A stretch of DNA of 64,000 bases, taken from contig NMRA01000500.1 in NCBI GenBank assembly GCA_002633005.1, positions 191,853-255,852 on the forward strand. Reading direction: 5' to 3'. Origin of the DNA: Phoronis australis (taxonomy: Eukaryota; Phoronida; Phoronidae). The notes under the pieces are model-generated. The model was not told the origin of the DNA. It ran no database searches and saw nothing but the letters and a program-made list of their open reading frames with translations. Both the position numbers and the translations under genes were made by a program. Of the stretch, positions 1-10,157 are shown piece after piece; positions within the stretch are counted from its first letter, which is position 1, and the number at the start of each line of letters is the position of its first letter.

Positions 1-924
1 ACCTTCAAGAAACTGTGGTTTTGAGTCCGCCGCTTGAACGGAATTTACATATTGTGAAACTTTTAGCTGGTAAGTCGCAACAACACCCAATTACTTAAAT
101 ACTGGTTTGGAAAGCCGCTATCTTGGATATCACTGAAAGTATTATGTTTTCAATCGTAAATATCCGTACCTGTTATTTTTCTGAAATTGAAAATTCCATT
201 GGCGCACTGCCACCATGCTCGGCCGCTTTTGTGTAGTACAAGAAGCATTGCGTGACACTTTGTATGTCCAGTAACATGACACTTCTGCTTGTATCCACCG
301 TCCTCTTTTCACTTGTGATCTCAAAGATCTTGATTAGTTTGAGTGTGAACTTTGCTAATAGTTTGAGAGAACTTTTTCAAGCGCATATACAGGGATTTGT
401 TCAGGAGGTCTGAAAATGGACCAGCATGCACGGCAGACAGTGCGTGGGATTCTTAGTCAATTACGGTGTTTGAAAACTGACCAAGCAATGGGTAATGGGC
501 ACCCTCGATAAGAATAAAACCTGCTTCTCTGAAGTATGAGATGGTGATGGATTTGTATCATTAACTCATAAGTACATTAAACTTGACTTTTTGGTTTCTG
601 TAATCCTATAACAAATTTTTATTTTTGCACCAGCAAAACTGAAAATCCGCGAAGAAAAAATCTTTCATACAGCTTCCCATGATCTCCTTCGTCACTGATG
701 CAGCAAAACGAATGATATTTGTGCTATTTGGCATGTTGGTCGATAGTTAATTGAATAATCGAGTAGCGCCTCCTAGAGTCTTTTAATCAAACTGACAGTC
801 ACAGATTGGCAGAAAAGTGTGTAAGTGAGTTATGTAAAAAACTGATTGAACAAAAACTATGAAAGAGACAAGATTTTTTATTCTTGCGTTGGACTGAACA
901 AAGACAGCTGTAACAGATGGAAGN
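1..924. other. Non-coding, no recognised gene
   Basis: AT-rich sequence with only short, random-looking open frames. I see no exon with splice sites, no RNA gene and no recognised repeat. It ends at an isolated N at 924, where the first copy of a direct duplication begins. Confidence 0.5.
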
Positions 925-1313
925 TGCGTAAAAATGGCCTTAATATTAAGTAGTGAAAATGATGTTTTTGTAGGCTAAAATGGGAGGACATAAAAAATCA
1001 GTAAATCCACCCGAACAATTTTTTCTTCTGTTATTCTTTCTTCTTTCTGCTATATAGTTATTTTTTTCAATAGCGTGAAGCGATGATGTGCTGTTGCTGA
1101 CAAAAAGTCACCTACTTCCAAAGACTATTATTTGCTATTTTTCAGAAAAAGTACAGAGTGGTCGTAAAAAGGGTTAAAAAAACTCGGAAACTCTTAAAAA
1201 TTCAGGCTCAGGTTTCATTTGACAAGGCCAGCTGATGTGCTAAGTTTCAAAAAAATTGGTGATTTTGCATATATAGCCCACCATCTGGTTTTTATACGGA
1301 ATTGCTCTTAAGT
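925..1313. repeat. Direct duplication, copy 1 (partner 2820-3176)
   Basis: Starts right after the isolated N at 924 and matches 2820-3176 nearly base for base, from TGCGTAAAAATGGCCTTA to GGAATTGCTCTTAA. The main difference is a replaced stretch of about 50 bp after GCTAAAATGGGAG. No coding capacity. It may be an interspersed repeat, a recent duplication or an assembly artefact; the N at its edge makes the artefact a serious option. Confidence 0.7.
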
Positions 1314-2761
1314 GTTTTGCAATCTTTGTGTTTTATTGTTGATTACGAAAACTATATTGCGCAATAATTGGAGCTAAGCCCGAAAAGCACATTATACCTG
1401 GTCGTCAAAATGAATTAGTGTTTACCATGATTATACCTGGTCGTCAAAATGAATCAGAGTTTACAGGCGGATACATGTTTAAATGTACAAATACAACAAG
1501 AGTTTCAGTGATACATACAAGATTACTATTATTAATGTAAAAATCGTGTAAATTAATAATAATTATGCACAATGCCCTGCCGATGAAGATAAAAAACCTT
1601 ACATGTTATACAGATGCAGAGCACAAATAAGGAATTTCGTCCATTATGAAATGACCTATGGCTTAGATAAGCTCGTGCAGTCAATATCAGTTTAAGCAAT
1701 AGATCATTTCGCTAAGAGATAGAAATTTTGCAACTTTTTCAAGTAAAGCCATGTTGATACTGGTATCAAGTTTTCTATACCCATTATGCAAAAGATAATT
1801 TTGTCAAGAACTTTACTGTCCAATCAGAGATGTGAGCAGCTCCGCGGGGAAGTGGCCTTCAAATTGCCTCTAAATTTATCGTCCCAATCTGTACAAACTA
1901 ATAATGTCATGACTGCGTAGAAGTTGAAATAACGTTAAAGACACTGACAAATCTGAAGCTAGGGTATATGCTGTTCGATAAATAGAATGTAATTGTAAGG
2001 GGTACTGAGGATACTCTTTTGAGAATAGATAAAATGGTTTAGAGATAAATGAGTCCAGATGATCGTTCATGTAGAGTGATAAGAGGAAAGGATTTGGTAC
2101 GCTACATTAAGGTATTCCAGCATTGGCGTAGGTGGACGAAGACGACAGTGATAAGACTCCATCAATCCGCACTTAGTAAGTGCGGCAAGTCAGATGGGAT
2201 AGTGCCTCAGAAACCATAGGATTGCAACTTGTAAAACAATAGATCGTGCTGCTTCAGGCAAGAATCTGAACTGTATTATAGATTAGGTCGTTAGAGATAG
2301 CGTGTTCAAACATTTGCTGGCTTGTAGTTTAACTGATATTTTCCACAAGAAGTTTTAGTTTTATAAGCCGATAGTTTTCAGTGTCACTGTTCAAATTCTT
2401 TTTGTGTAGATGTATCATTACTCAGAGTTCCCAATAATTATATGAATATACGCAAATAAAACAACAAAAATGGGTCACTGAAACTTTTGGATATAATAAA
2501 TTCCTTCGTCAACAGAATCAGAAACAATTCCTCTCATACTGGTATTTCTTGTACAATGTTATCAAAAGGACTTGAGTTCCTTTGCGATTGTTTTGCTTAT
2601 TTATCACCCATTAGGTCGGTTCCGTCATTTTGTTTCGTCATTTTTTAATAGTTTCCTGACCTCAGCGGATTAGGGAAGCCTTCTATGTCTAAGATGTATT
2701 CAAATGTTTTGCTTCGGAATTGGAAAGTTCGTTGTTGGAGCAATGTGGTTTTTGGATGTGA
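1314..2761. other. Non-coding; small tandem duplication inside
   Basis: No gene recognised. At 1391-1465 a segment beginning ATTATACCTGGTCGTCAAAA is repeated twice in tandem with a period of 39 bp. The rest is AT-rich with frequent stops in all frames. An isolated N lies at 2762. Confidence 0.5.
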
Positions 2762-2819
2762 NATGGAAGTTAACTCATGTTCCAAAAGAATCCGATATAG
2801 ATTTGGGAGAGTGATAAAA

Positions 2820-3176
2820 ATGCGTAAAAATGGCCTTAGTAATAAGTAGTGAAAATGATGTTTTTGTAGGCTAAAATGGGAGTTTTTCTTGTATGTTATT
2901 TTTTCTCCTTTCTGCTATATAGTTATTTTTTTCAATAGCGTGAAGCGATGATGTGCTGTTGCTGACAAAATGTCACCTACTTCAAAGTACTATTATTTGC
3001 TATTTTTCAGAAAAAGTACAAAGTGGCCGTAAAAAGGGTTAAAAAAACCTCGGAAACTCTTAAAAATTCAGGCTCAGGTTTCTTTTGACAAGGCCAGTTG
3101 ATGTGCTAAGTTTCAAAAAAATTGGTGATTTTGCATATATAGCCCACCATCTGGTTTTTATATGGAATTGCTCTTA
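2820..3176. repeat. Direct duplication, copy 2 (partner 925-1313)
   Basis: Second copy of the duplicated non-coding segment. Similarity stops at TTAA (3173-3176); beyond it the sequence changes to the 3' flank of the minus-strand TatD retroelement, whereas copy 1 continues with GTGTTTTGC. The retroelement may therefore have its left edge here. Confidence 0.7.
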
Positions 3177-3362
3177 ACTACTTATACTACTTAATACGGA
3201 CATCACACTTCTCCTAGGACCAAGGGTAAGGCACAAACCCAGAGACCGTAGTCAGCCTCAGAGTATATAATAACGGGCAATTACCCAAGGGACTAGGAGA
3301 AAACCTGGGGCATAGGTTATGACCCAGGCACACCAGGATGCTGAACCACTTCTAACAATTTG

Positions 3363-4211
3363 TTAGAGATGGTAAAGCCGCCTGGCATTCCTGGTGGAAA
3401 CAGCCAGGATGTCACGCAGCGGACGACGAGAACGCTGCGCCACCTCCATAGCTACTTCCCCCAGGTATTGGGGCGCCATTGGGGCTTGCCCAATGGCGAG
3501 GTGCGGTGAATCAGACTCCAGGAGGAGTCGATTCAGCGGAACCTCTTGTAACCCCTTATTTTGGAACTTTAGAAACTGCCGCACATGACCGGCGAAGCCG
3601 AAGTGGCAGTTTCTAAAGAACCCCGTCCCCCGGAGTACATCCTCGGGCGCACCTCCAAAACTATGGAGATGCAAACCCAAGTCTGCATCACAGTGGCGCT
3701 TCAGGAGATCAAAGACGAAGTCTTGTCCCTCCAAGAAGCGTGGATTGTCGGGGGAACCACGAAGGTGGATCACAACGACTTTGTTTTTGAAGCTGGGGGA
3801 GCTGGCCCGAACCTCCGCAAAGATTCGCACCATCTCCTCCAACGCTTCTTTTTGGATGGCCGAGTCCTCCCGGGCCTCCAGACCGACCTCGCCTAGGCCA
3901 GCTACAAAGGGCTCCTTTAGTAGCTGGGGGAGACGCTCCAGAACACCGGGATTCGTTGTTCCAACCCGTTTGGGGTGGATGCCCACCACAGCTTTCCAGC
4001 CATGTGGGAAACGGGAAGTCTCAACGTACTTCCAGTTTTCCACATCGCAGAAAACTGCAACCCCACCAACCAACTGCACAGGTTTTTGAGAAATCCGTGG
4101 CAGCTGGGTGCTGAGCATCTGATCGATCGTCAGCATCCTAGTCTCAGTGATATGACGCTGAGCCCAGGATGCCGACAAGCGATCCAGATGGAAGTGGCCA
4201 TCTATAGCCAA
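3363..4211 (-). CDS. TatD-family metal-dependent nuclease domain (retroelement-borne)
   Basis: A 282-residue open frame with the TatD amidohydrolase-fold signature. The HxH metal motif is near the start (GHFHLD), followed by VGIHP, the metal-binding Glu in GLGEVGLE, His in VIHLRG, His in LHLHSFGG and the late Asp in LLLESDSPHLA. All expected metal ligands appear present, so the domain may have been catalytic until recently. TatD proteins are Mg-dependent 3'-5' exonucleases or endonucleases on DNA and sometimes RNA. Length is close to that of free-standing TatD proteins (about 260-300 residues). The frame opens without an ATG, because it continues a polyprotein from the minus-strand linker after a frameshift near 4215. 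Its place downstream of a Gag with a zinc knuckle suggests it belongs to the retroelement rather than being the host TATDN gene. Confidence 0.75.
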   Translation of the reverse strand: MAIDGHFHLDRLSASWAQRHITETRMLTIDQMLSTQLPRISQKPVQLVGGVAVFCDVENWKYVETSRFPHGWKAVVGIHPKRVGTTNPGVLERLPQLLKEPFVAGLGEVGLEAREDSAIQKEALEEMVRIFAEVRASSPSFKNKVVVIHLRGSPDNPRFLEGQDFVFDLLKRHCDADLGLHLHSFGGAPEDVLRGTGFFRNCHFGFAGHVRQFLKFQNKGLQEVPLNRLLLESDSPHLAIGQAPMAPQYLGEVAMEVAQRSRRPLRDILAVSTRNARRLYHL

Positions 4212-4648
4212 ATTAGGAGGTGGTCCTGCCTCCAGTGAAGCAGACGGCCAGCCTGTTGGTGTAGGGTGTTACCAGAAGACGCCTCCTGAATATTAATAGT
4301 GTCCATAGGGGCATCTACAAACTCAGGAGGTGGATCCTGCAAAACGACAGGGTTGTGGGGCACCTTTGAACCCCCTGAAATGGGATCCGGAACCAGGGTG
4401 TGCACAAAATCTAATGACTCAGAATTAGCAACAACCTGGGTACTAGATACCGCTTTACCACTCAACTCAGACTTATCTATCAAATTAACCGGAACTAACA
4501 CTGGGGTATTAATCACATCAGTATCAGTAATGGGTAACTCAATCGGACAAATTCTGAGTGAGCACCGAACTTTGGGAGGCTGGACACTCCATGTCACCAA
4601 GGGAATTCTGAGCACAAGGAATATCAGTAGAGAAGGCAACCAAATCAT
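4202..4648 (-). CDS. Proline-rich linker of the retroelement polyprotein (partial)
   Basis: A 148-residue minus-strand frame rich in Pro, Val, Ser and Asp, with no recognised domain. It lies between the Gag zinc knuckle and the TatD domain, and overlaps the start of the TatD frame by 10 bases in another reading frame. That is what a single-base frameshift in a once continuous polyprotein would produce. The few residues at its N-terminus may be out of frame. No protease motif (such as DTGA) was found here. Function unknown. Confidence 0.4.
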   Translation of the reverse strand: MIWLPSLLIFLVLRIPLVTWSVQPPKVRCSLRICPIELPITDTDVINTPVLVPVNLIDKSELSGKAVSSTQVVANSESLDFVHTLVPDPISGGSKVPHNPVVLQDPPPEFVDAPMDTINIQEASSGNTLHQQAGRLLHWRQDHLLIWL

Positions 4649-4885
4649 GAACTACATCACAAGATCTAGCCAAGACAGGTCGACCTCTCCCCCGACACTC
4701 ATCGTGCACAGAAATACCTTGAGAAGAAGTGGACAAACTCCCTGCCCTAAAACAGTCTAACAGATTAGTCGATAGGCGTTTGATGTTTTTATTTAATGAG
4801 CCTAATAGACCATCCGTGGGACTGAATTTCTTAGTGGGGCGGTCTGAGGATACCCTACTATTGGTATCACGAGATTGGACTGGAG

Positions 4886-5848
4886 TTAGACCTGATCGTC
4901 CAGCCCCAACTCGTTTAAATCACCGGACTTATCCCCAAAGGATGTACGACGAATTCTAGCAGACTGCGGGCTACGGCACGCAGACTGGTAGTGACCAAAC
5001 TTACCACACTTAAAACACATTACTGAAGGTCTTTGTGGGGAAGTTTGGGGGGACCTAGATAGTGGAGGGGATCTGGATGGTTTTGGATTAGAATCCAACA
5101 ATTTTAATACCCTCGACAAATCTGAGGTAATGCCCCTAAAATTTGAACTCATAGTCTGGGACATACTCTTAAGTTCTCGATGTATAAGGGCATTGTCTTC
5201 TTTAAGACCTATTTCAGAGTTGACCTTAGCCATCTGAGACTCTAAAGCATGCATCCTAGACTCAACCGCAGAGTTTGAAGCAGAGGATGCTATTGGACTG
5301 AATTTAAGTGCAGGTTTTTTGTTATGTGAAAGCAGGTTGACAGAAGCGTCGTCCTTGCGCGATGGTGAGCCCTCGAACCAAACAGACCGACGGTTTTGAT
5401 TTGCCATCAATCGATGGGTCGTTGCGAACCACGCAGCTTTAGACTCTGCCTCAGCTAGGGACAAAGGGGATGAGTTCATCACCTGCATACCTACAACCTT
5501 ATCGCGTAACCCAAGGGAGAAACGGAATACAAGATCTACTTTTTCTTGCTCCGAAGGGTTCAGGAAGGCTTTTAAAAACAACCTGTTTAACCTACACGCC
5601 CAGTTCTCAATAGATTCCCCCGGCTTCTGCTCGGCGTATTGGAATTCAAGGCGTAGGACCTGGGTGCAGTCAGTCGAAGAAAAATGTTCTGACATGTGTG
5701 CAACCACGTCATCGAAACCGGAGTCTGGGTTCGTTCTCATGAAGTTAAGGAAGAAATGCAAGGCCACATCGTCCAGACACATTCCTAACTCCGAGACGCA
5801 CTTGTCTTCGGACCATAAGTTGTCCTTAGCCAAGCGCTGAAATTTCAA
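4886..5848 (-). CDS. Gag-like protein with CCHC zinc knuckle
   Basis: A 320-residue frame. The N-terminal 130 residues look like a Ty3-type Gag capsid region (an amphipathic stretch around QRLAKDNLWSEDKC, then LRLEFQYAEQKPGESIENWA and a helical segment). A charged, Ser-rich middle follows. Near residues 276-289 there is one CCHC knuckle, CFKCGKFGHYQSAC. Gag proteins coat and package element RNA. The sequence upstream in the minus direction continues in a different frame across a run of nine T/A at about 5850, so the apparent start is only the edge of a frameshift. The C-terminus runs into a stop soon after the knuckle, probably through another frameshift. Confidence 0.7.
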   Translation of the reverse strand: MKFQRLAKDNLWSEDKCVSELGMCLDDVALHFFLNFMRTNPDSGFDDVVAHMSEHFSSTDCTQVLRLEFQYAEQKPGESIENWACRLNRLFLKAFLNPSEQEKVDLVFRFSLGLRDKVVGMQVMNSSPLSLAEAESKAAWFATTHRLMANQNRRSVWFEGSPSRKDDASVNLLSHNKKPALKFSPIASSASNSAVESRMHALESQMAKVNSEIGLKEDNALIHRELKSMSQTMSSNFRGITSDLSRVLKLLDSNPKPSRSPPLSRSPQTSPQRPSVMCFKCGKFGHYQSACRSPQSARIRRTSFGDKSGDLNELGLDDQV

Positions 5849-6043
5849 AAAAAAAGTCGTCCGATTTGCCTTTTTCCCCTTGAAAAACTAGCTTAGACGG
5901 GGCATTTGGCCTTAAACTATAGGGACGGGTGTGGGTAGACGGACCAACCGTTCGGCTACCAGAACTCTGGGCAGGCACAGGCGAAGAAGAATCCTGCTTA
6001 GAGGAGTACTTCCGTCTTATTGTAACGGGATTTGTTTAACCTG

Positions 6044-6340
6044 TCACAGGCCTGGGCAATGCCACTTAAGTCCTGGGGCAAACGGGTACGTACAGGACGT
6101 ACTACCCAGAGGAAAGGTATCTCGGGACTGAACATCACCATACTGGGTGAAATCAATGCCAGAAATAGCATTCCTCGTCAACCTCCATCCGGAATGGATG
6201 TGGTTAATATTTTCTGGGGTTATCGGCTGAGTTTGCCGAAAAGCCAGAATGGATTGGGCAATATCTTCTGTCATGCCCGGGAGCTTGAATAACTCTTGGG
6301 AAAGACAGAAGTTGACCGGAATCATGTCTTGGAAAGACAT
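6044..6340 (-). CDS. Helix-hairpin-helix segment at the N-terminus of the retroelement protein
   Basis: From an ATG at 6340, residues about 5-50 fit a ComEA/ExeA-like helix-hairpin-helix pair: IPVNFCLSQELFKLPGM, then a helix with IAQSILAFRQ and a second hairpin around ITPENINHI. Such motifs bind DNA backbone non-specifically. It precedes the Gag segment and follows the PBS-like site, so it is probably the start of the element's protein. The frame ends early (6044) and coding potential resumes in other frames towards 5850, indicating decay. Confidence 0.5.
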   Translation of the reverse strand: MSFQDMIPVNFCLSQELFKLPGMTEDIAQSILAFRQTQPITPENINHIHSGWRLTRNAISGIDFTQYGDVQSRDTFPLGSTSCTYPFAPGLKWHCPGL

Positions 6341-6682
6341 CCTAAACACACGGGGCTTCGTCTTAGGAAAACCACGTGGTCACGTGACCTTTCTAGAATT
6401 CCTAGAAAGGTTCAAAACTCTACCTAATATATAAAATAATAAATACAAACTATACTATATACAATTATACCAATAATAAATACCTATTTACAAAAACCTA
6501 CAATTCCTACACTAAACTAACGCAAAACGCTTGAAATACTCGTAAACCTGAACTCAGGCACTGCAAAAGCAGTGACGCACGTGGCTGTCAAAATGGGCAC
6601 GAAAAAAAAAACAAGTTATGAAAACTTATTTCCCGCCACCACCGAAAGACACGCACGCCGCTCCAACACCGGGAAATAGGTA

Positions 6683-6694
6683 CCGACTACGCCA
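6683..6694 (-). other. Putative tRNA primer-binding site
   Basis: TGGCGTAGTCGG on the minus strand begins with the TGG expected to pair with a tRNA CCA end and lies two bases inside the LTR-like terminus. The cognate tRNA was not identified. Confidence 0.4.
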
Positions 6695-6696
6695 AA

Positions 6697-6980
6697 TGTT
6701 GTAATAATAAAAGGAAGGGGTCGGCTGCCTAAGCAGACACACAGGTTCGGGCCTATTAACACGGTGCAAGAGAAAAGTCCGGAGTATACTCACATTACGT
6801 CCATACAGGACGGCAGCGAACTCCAGAAGGCCATCGCCTCTGTTGGCCCGGGCCAACAGATGCGATGGTCATTGCCTACAGAAGGCCCAGACGATCTTGT
6901 CACGTGGGCTTGAAGGGTGACTGGTCACGTGATAGAAGGGTGACCTCGGCTGGGCTCTTCTGGCGTTAGATGTCGCACCA
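6697..6980 (-). repeat. LTR-like end of the TatD retroelement
   Basis: On the minus strand this ends ...ACAACA (plus strand TGTTGT at 6697), followed by TT and then TGGCGTAGTCGG (6694-6683). That has the layout of a 5' LTR, a two-base spacer and a PBS complementary to a tRNA 3' end (TGG pairs with CCA). The outer edge is uncertain (candidates near 6874 and 6980). It contains a 42-bp near-perfect palindrome at 6829-6870 and two CACGTG-type boxes (about 6901 and 6926). No matching 3' LTR was found near 3179-3362. Confidence 0.45.
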
Positions 6981-9900
6981 GGCCAAGACCAACATTGTTA
7001 ACAAAAGGACATCACAACATAGAGACGCCACAGCCGAGACTGACGTCGACATTTACTACATTCCCAACGCTTGCACTTCGTCAACTGCTGTGTCAATGAG
7101 CATGTACGCCTCTACAATGTCAGCATCTCGTTTCGCAGCTCAGTTGGCACTAAGCCCCCTGAGGTTACCACGTCCACTCAAAAGACTTACAGCATGCGCA
7201 ACTAAATTTGATCCATTCATCATGGACTACTTCAAACCTTGACGATGTATCCTAGGACCCATTTGGATCTCTTGCAATTTTCGAAATAAACGTCCCAATG
7301 TATGAACACTTGAAACCCGAAGTACTAACATCAAATAAATGCCCATGGGCATGGGCGTTTCGTCGGAGGGGGGCCTTTCTGCGGAAATTCCCAGTAAAGA
7401 AAACGGCAGTGGTGCTTATTGCAGGTACATGTAGAAAGACGGTAGGTGTTGAGGTCGGCACTAGGGCTCCTTAGGAGGCCCATTGAACATCGCACGAGTC
7501 CTGCAAGACTTTGTTGTGAAAATACAGCCTCCCTGCAATTTCTGGTACTGTACACTGTTCGCGAATGCAGTCACTTTGTCAATGTGAGTGCCCCCTTGGT
7601 CATTCCTTGTATAGACATAACTTGTTAAAGTGCATCTTTAAACAGACTCGCGACCAGACCACGGCGCCCACCACAATGTATAGCAATTCTTCGGAAAACA
7701 TGTTTTTTTCAAAAGTATTACATGTACATGTACAACTTTACTATACACTAATCAAATTCGAGTTACAAACGCGTGGGGTGTAATAGGATGACACGACATG
7801 ACAGATGAGGTAAAAACGTTGCACCTCAATTCGCCTGAGTATCAGGGTTGCAGCACCACAGTATTTCCCCTAATCAAATCAAAACATATCTTAGAGTAAA
7901 GAAACTAGTTATCTAAAGAAATCAGCTATAGAGCTGCTCTTTCAGCGGTGGATCCATCTAAAATGCTTGGCTACTTCAGAAGTGTCGTCGGAAGCGCGCG
8001 CACAATTGATCTCCGGGGTTTTGCCGATGGCCAACGAAGATTCGAAACGCGTTGATTTTCATAACAGCAATTCACAATGCAAAAAATCTTCAGAGTGAAC
8101 CCCCTCCTTCATTTTTTTCCAAGTTGGTTTACTTGGTGTATACACACACTGGCGGTGCCGTTTTTGTTTTGCTGGAGACGTTTTTGTTTTTTTTGTGTTT
8201 TTAATTTTTGGGTCCTGGCCCGAGGGGGGTTTAAACCCCCTGAACCCCCCCGTAAATCCGCCACTGAACACAGGGCATTTCTGCTCGTCACCTCGCCGTG
8301 GAACTTGTATCAACATGTAAAACTAATACCGTGCGGGGTGCATGCAAAATCTGGGAATAAACCGACACTCACCTTGCCCATTACAGCCGTTTAAGTGAAA
8401 AACAATCGAATAAACGTCATTTTTTTGCGAAATCCTCCGCCTTTTCTAACGAACAAAAGTTATGTTGTGGTATGGTCGTTTCGAAAACAGTACGCTCGTG
8501 ACACGAGCTACCCTCTGACACAGCACCACCTATACTGCAAAGTGGTAACAGTGCTAACTTTCGTTTAGCACTGTGATAGAGTGTAGACACGAGCACGCGC
8601 CACCTCCTAAATTTTTGCAACATCTCTCGGGAGATAATGATAGCTTGGCAGCAGCAAAATTTATTCTGAATTCTAGAAACTTATAGTGAAGTGAAACCAG
8701 TTCCGAAATTGTCCACAGATTCCAAATCTTCACTTTGGCCACCACCATAATTGCACTTATGTTTACATTTTATGATGTGAGTTCTAATAAAGATTAAATT
8801 TGAACTAATGACGTATAGTTCTGTTTGCTGTGAAATGTTTAGTATAGGTGTAATCTGGAAAGTCCAGGAATGAGTTCATACTTAACTAAATTAATTATGT
8901 TTTGCTGGCTGTGAAAATCTACCATCGTTTTGGTATCTCAAGTTTAAAAATAGAATAAAAAGATATCAACCCCTTTCCAGGTAAGAAAAAAGTAGACGGG
9001 AATATTAAAAATGGAATAACAAAAACCGGTATGAAACATATTTAAAGTCATCTTTCTTTAGACAGTGTCCCATTGCAAAGAAAAATACAAATTAAATTTT
9101 TAGTCTTTTTGTTATATTTAAAATGTACTAAGTTAAAGCTACTGGCAAATGCCATAGAAAACCAATTCGGGGGTAATAACACTCACCATTGTTGAGACAG
9201 TAGTGTTAGCGTTTACATTTCCTCGTCATTAGCTCAGATCTACATCAATACAAAGGCACCATAAAAGTTGTCTAGGGCTATGGGAATCTGAACAGGGATC
9301 AGTGTAAGCATTCTCCACATGTTTATTGCAATATAGCTTGCAAAGCAGTATTAACATTAAACCGCCATTGTTCATGAACACATATTAGGAGCGTGTCCAG
9401 CTATACACGGTTATACTTCCCCTGTTGAAATTATAACACCTTCCGCGATACTTTACCTCAGTTGCACAAGCATCTAGAGACCCCGCCTAGAGATGGAGTT
9501 GTTGATAATTCTGAGCAACTGGGGAAAGTATTAGTAGATAATGTTTCAAATATCTCTTAGCTGTTTCCTTCTACGTTCAACTAGACTTTCTGCAATACGG
9601 GTGACATACCAGTGCCTCGCTCCATATGAATCCTGCCCGATGTCTCGCACTCTTGATGGGCTGAACTAGCGGCTTCACCACGGTTTTTATACACCTTGCA
9701 TGACAGTTCACGATCTTTTCTGGGGCAAAATTCAGAACAAGTTCAACTGCTGAAATCCGCCGAGGTAACTTCTATGAAAAGCATGCCGAAGTACCCAATG
9801 AACTAGCTCTTGCAGTGTTGAGAAGTTACAGATAACGATCACGAGGACATGTTTGTCATTGGCACAAATCCTATTTGTTTTTCTCTTTAATTCCTTTACA

Positions 9901-10157
9901 ACATGAATTGGCATTAAGGAAAATTCTTGTTCCACTACCCTCGTGAAGGTTGTTGAGGGCACCTGAGCCAGGGTGCGTGAAACAGTACCAGCAGGGATTC
10001 TACTACATTCCCTAAATTTTCAGCGCATTTGTAAAATTTGCTTACTAAAAAGTACTATCCTACTTTACATGTTACATTTCCTAACAGTATAGTTAAACTA
10101 TAGGCGCTGCATGAAAACATCTCTATTTATTTTCAATTTGTTCTCTGGACAAAACTA
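6981..10157. other. No host gene recognised; one interspersed repeat at 8095-8266
   Basis: Short frames only, none with recognisable domains. Apart from the CAGTGGCGG-type repeat I see no RNA gene or splice-bounded exon. The stretch 8900-10150 is AT-rich and featureless to me. Confidence 0.45.
8095..8266 (-). repeat. CAGTGGCGGAT-type interspersed repeat, copy 1
   Basis: Ends in CCGCCACTG (8258-8266), the complement of CAGTGGCGG, with a GGGGGTTTAAACCCCC-like inner palindrome at about 8225-8240. It matches 24307-24460 in opposite orientation, including the oligo-A/T block and the CCAAGTTGGTTTA stretch. The CAGTGGCGGAT terminus resembles hAT-type MITEs, but no 8-bp duplication is clear, so class is uncertain. 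Confidence 0.6.

Larger units (their letters stand above)
3179..6980 (-). mobile_element. Decayed LTR-type retroelement encoding HhH, Gag, CCHC knuckle and TatD nuclease
   Basis: On the minus strand I see, in order, an LTR-like end (about 6980-6697), a primer-binding-site-like TGGCGTAGTCGG (6694-6683), a helix-hairpin-helix segment (about 6328-6196), a Gag-like region with one zinc knuckle (5848-4886), a proline-rich linker (4648-4202) and a TatD-type metallonuclease domain (4211-3363). The parts lie in different frames, so the copy carries several frameshifts, one at a nine-T homopolymer near 5850. I see no reverse transcriptase, RNase H, integrase or DDE transposase. The outer edges are not proven: no second LTR was found on the 3' side. 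The best reading is a Gag-only, non-autonomous retroelement whose polyprotein includes a nuclease. Alternatively it is a domesticated or captured TatD gene beside a gag remnant. Confidence 0.6.

Noticed and set aside
3394-4089. Plus-strand frames opposite the TatD domain
   Set aside because: They are shadows of the minus-strand TatD coding sequence, which has clear catalytic motifs.
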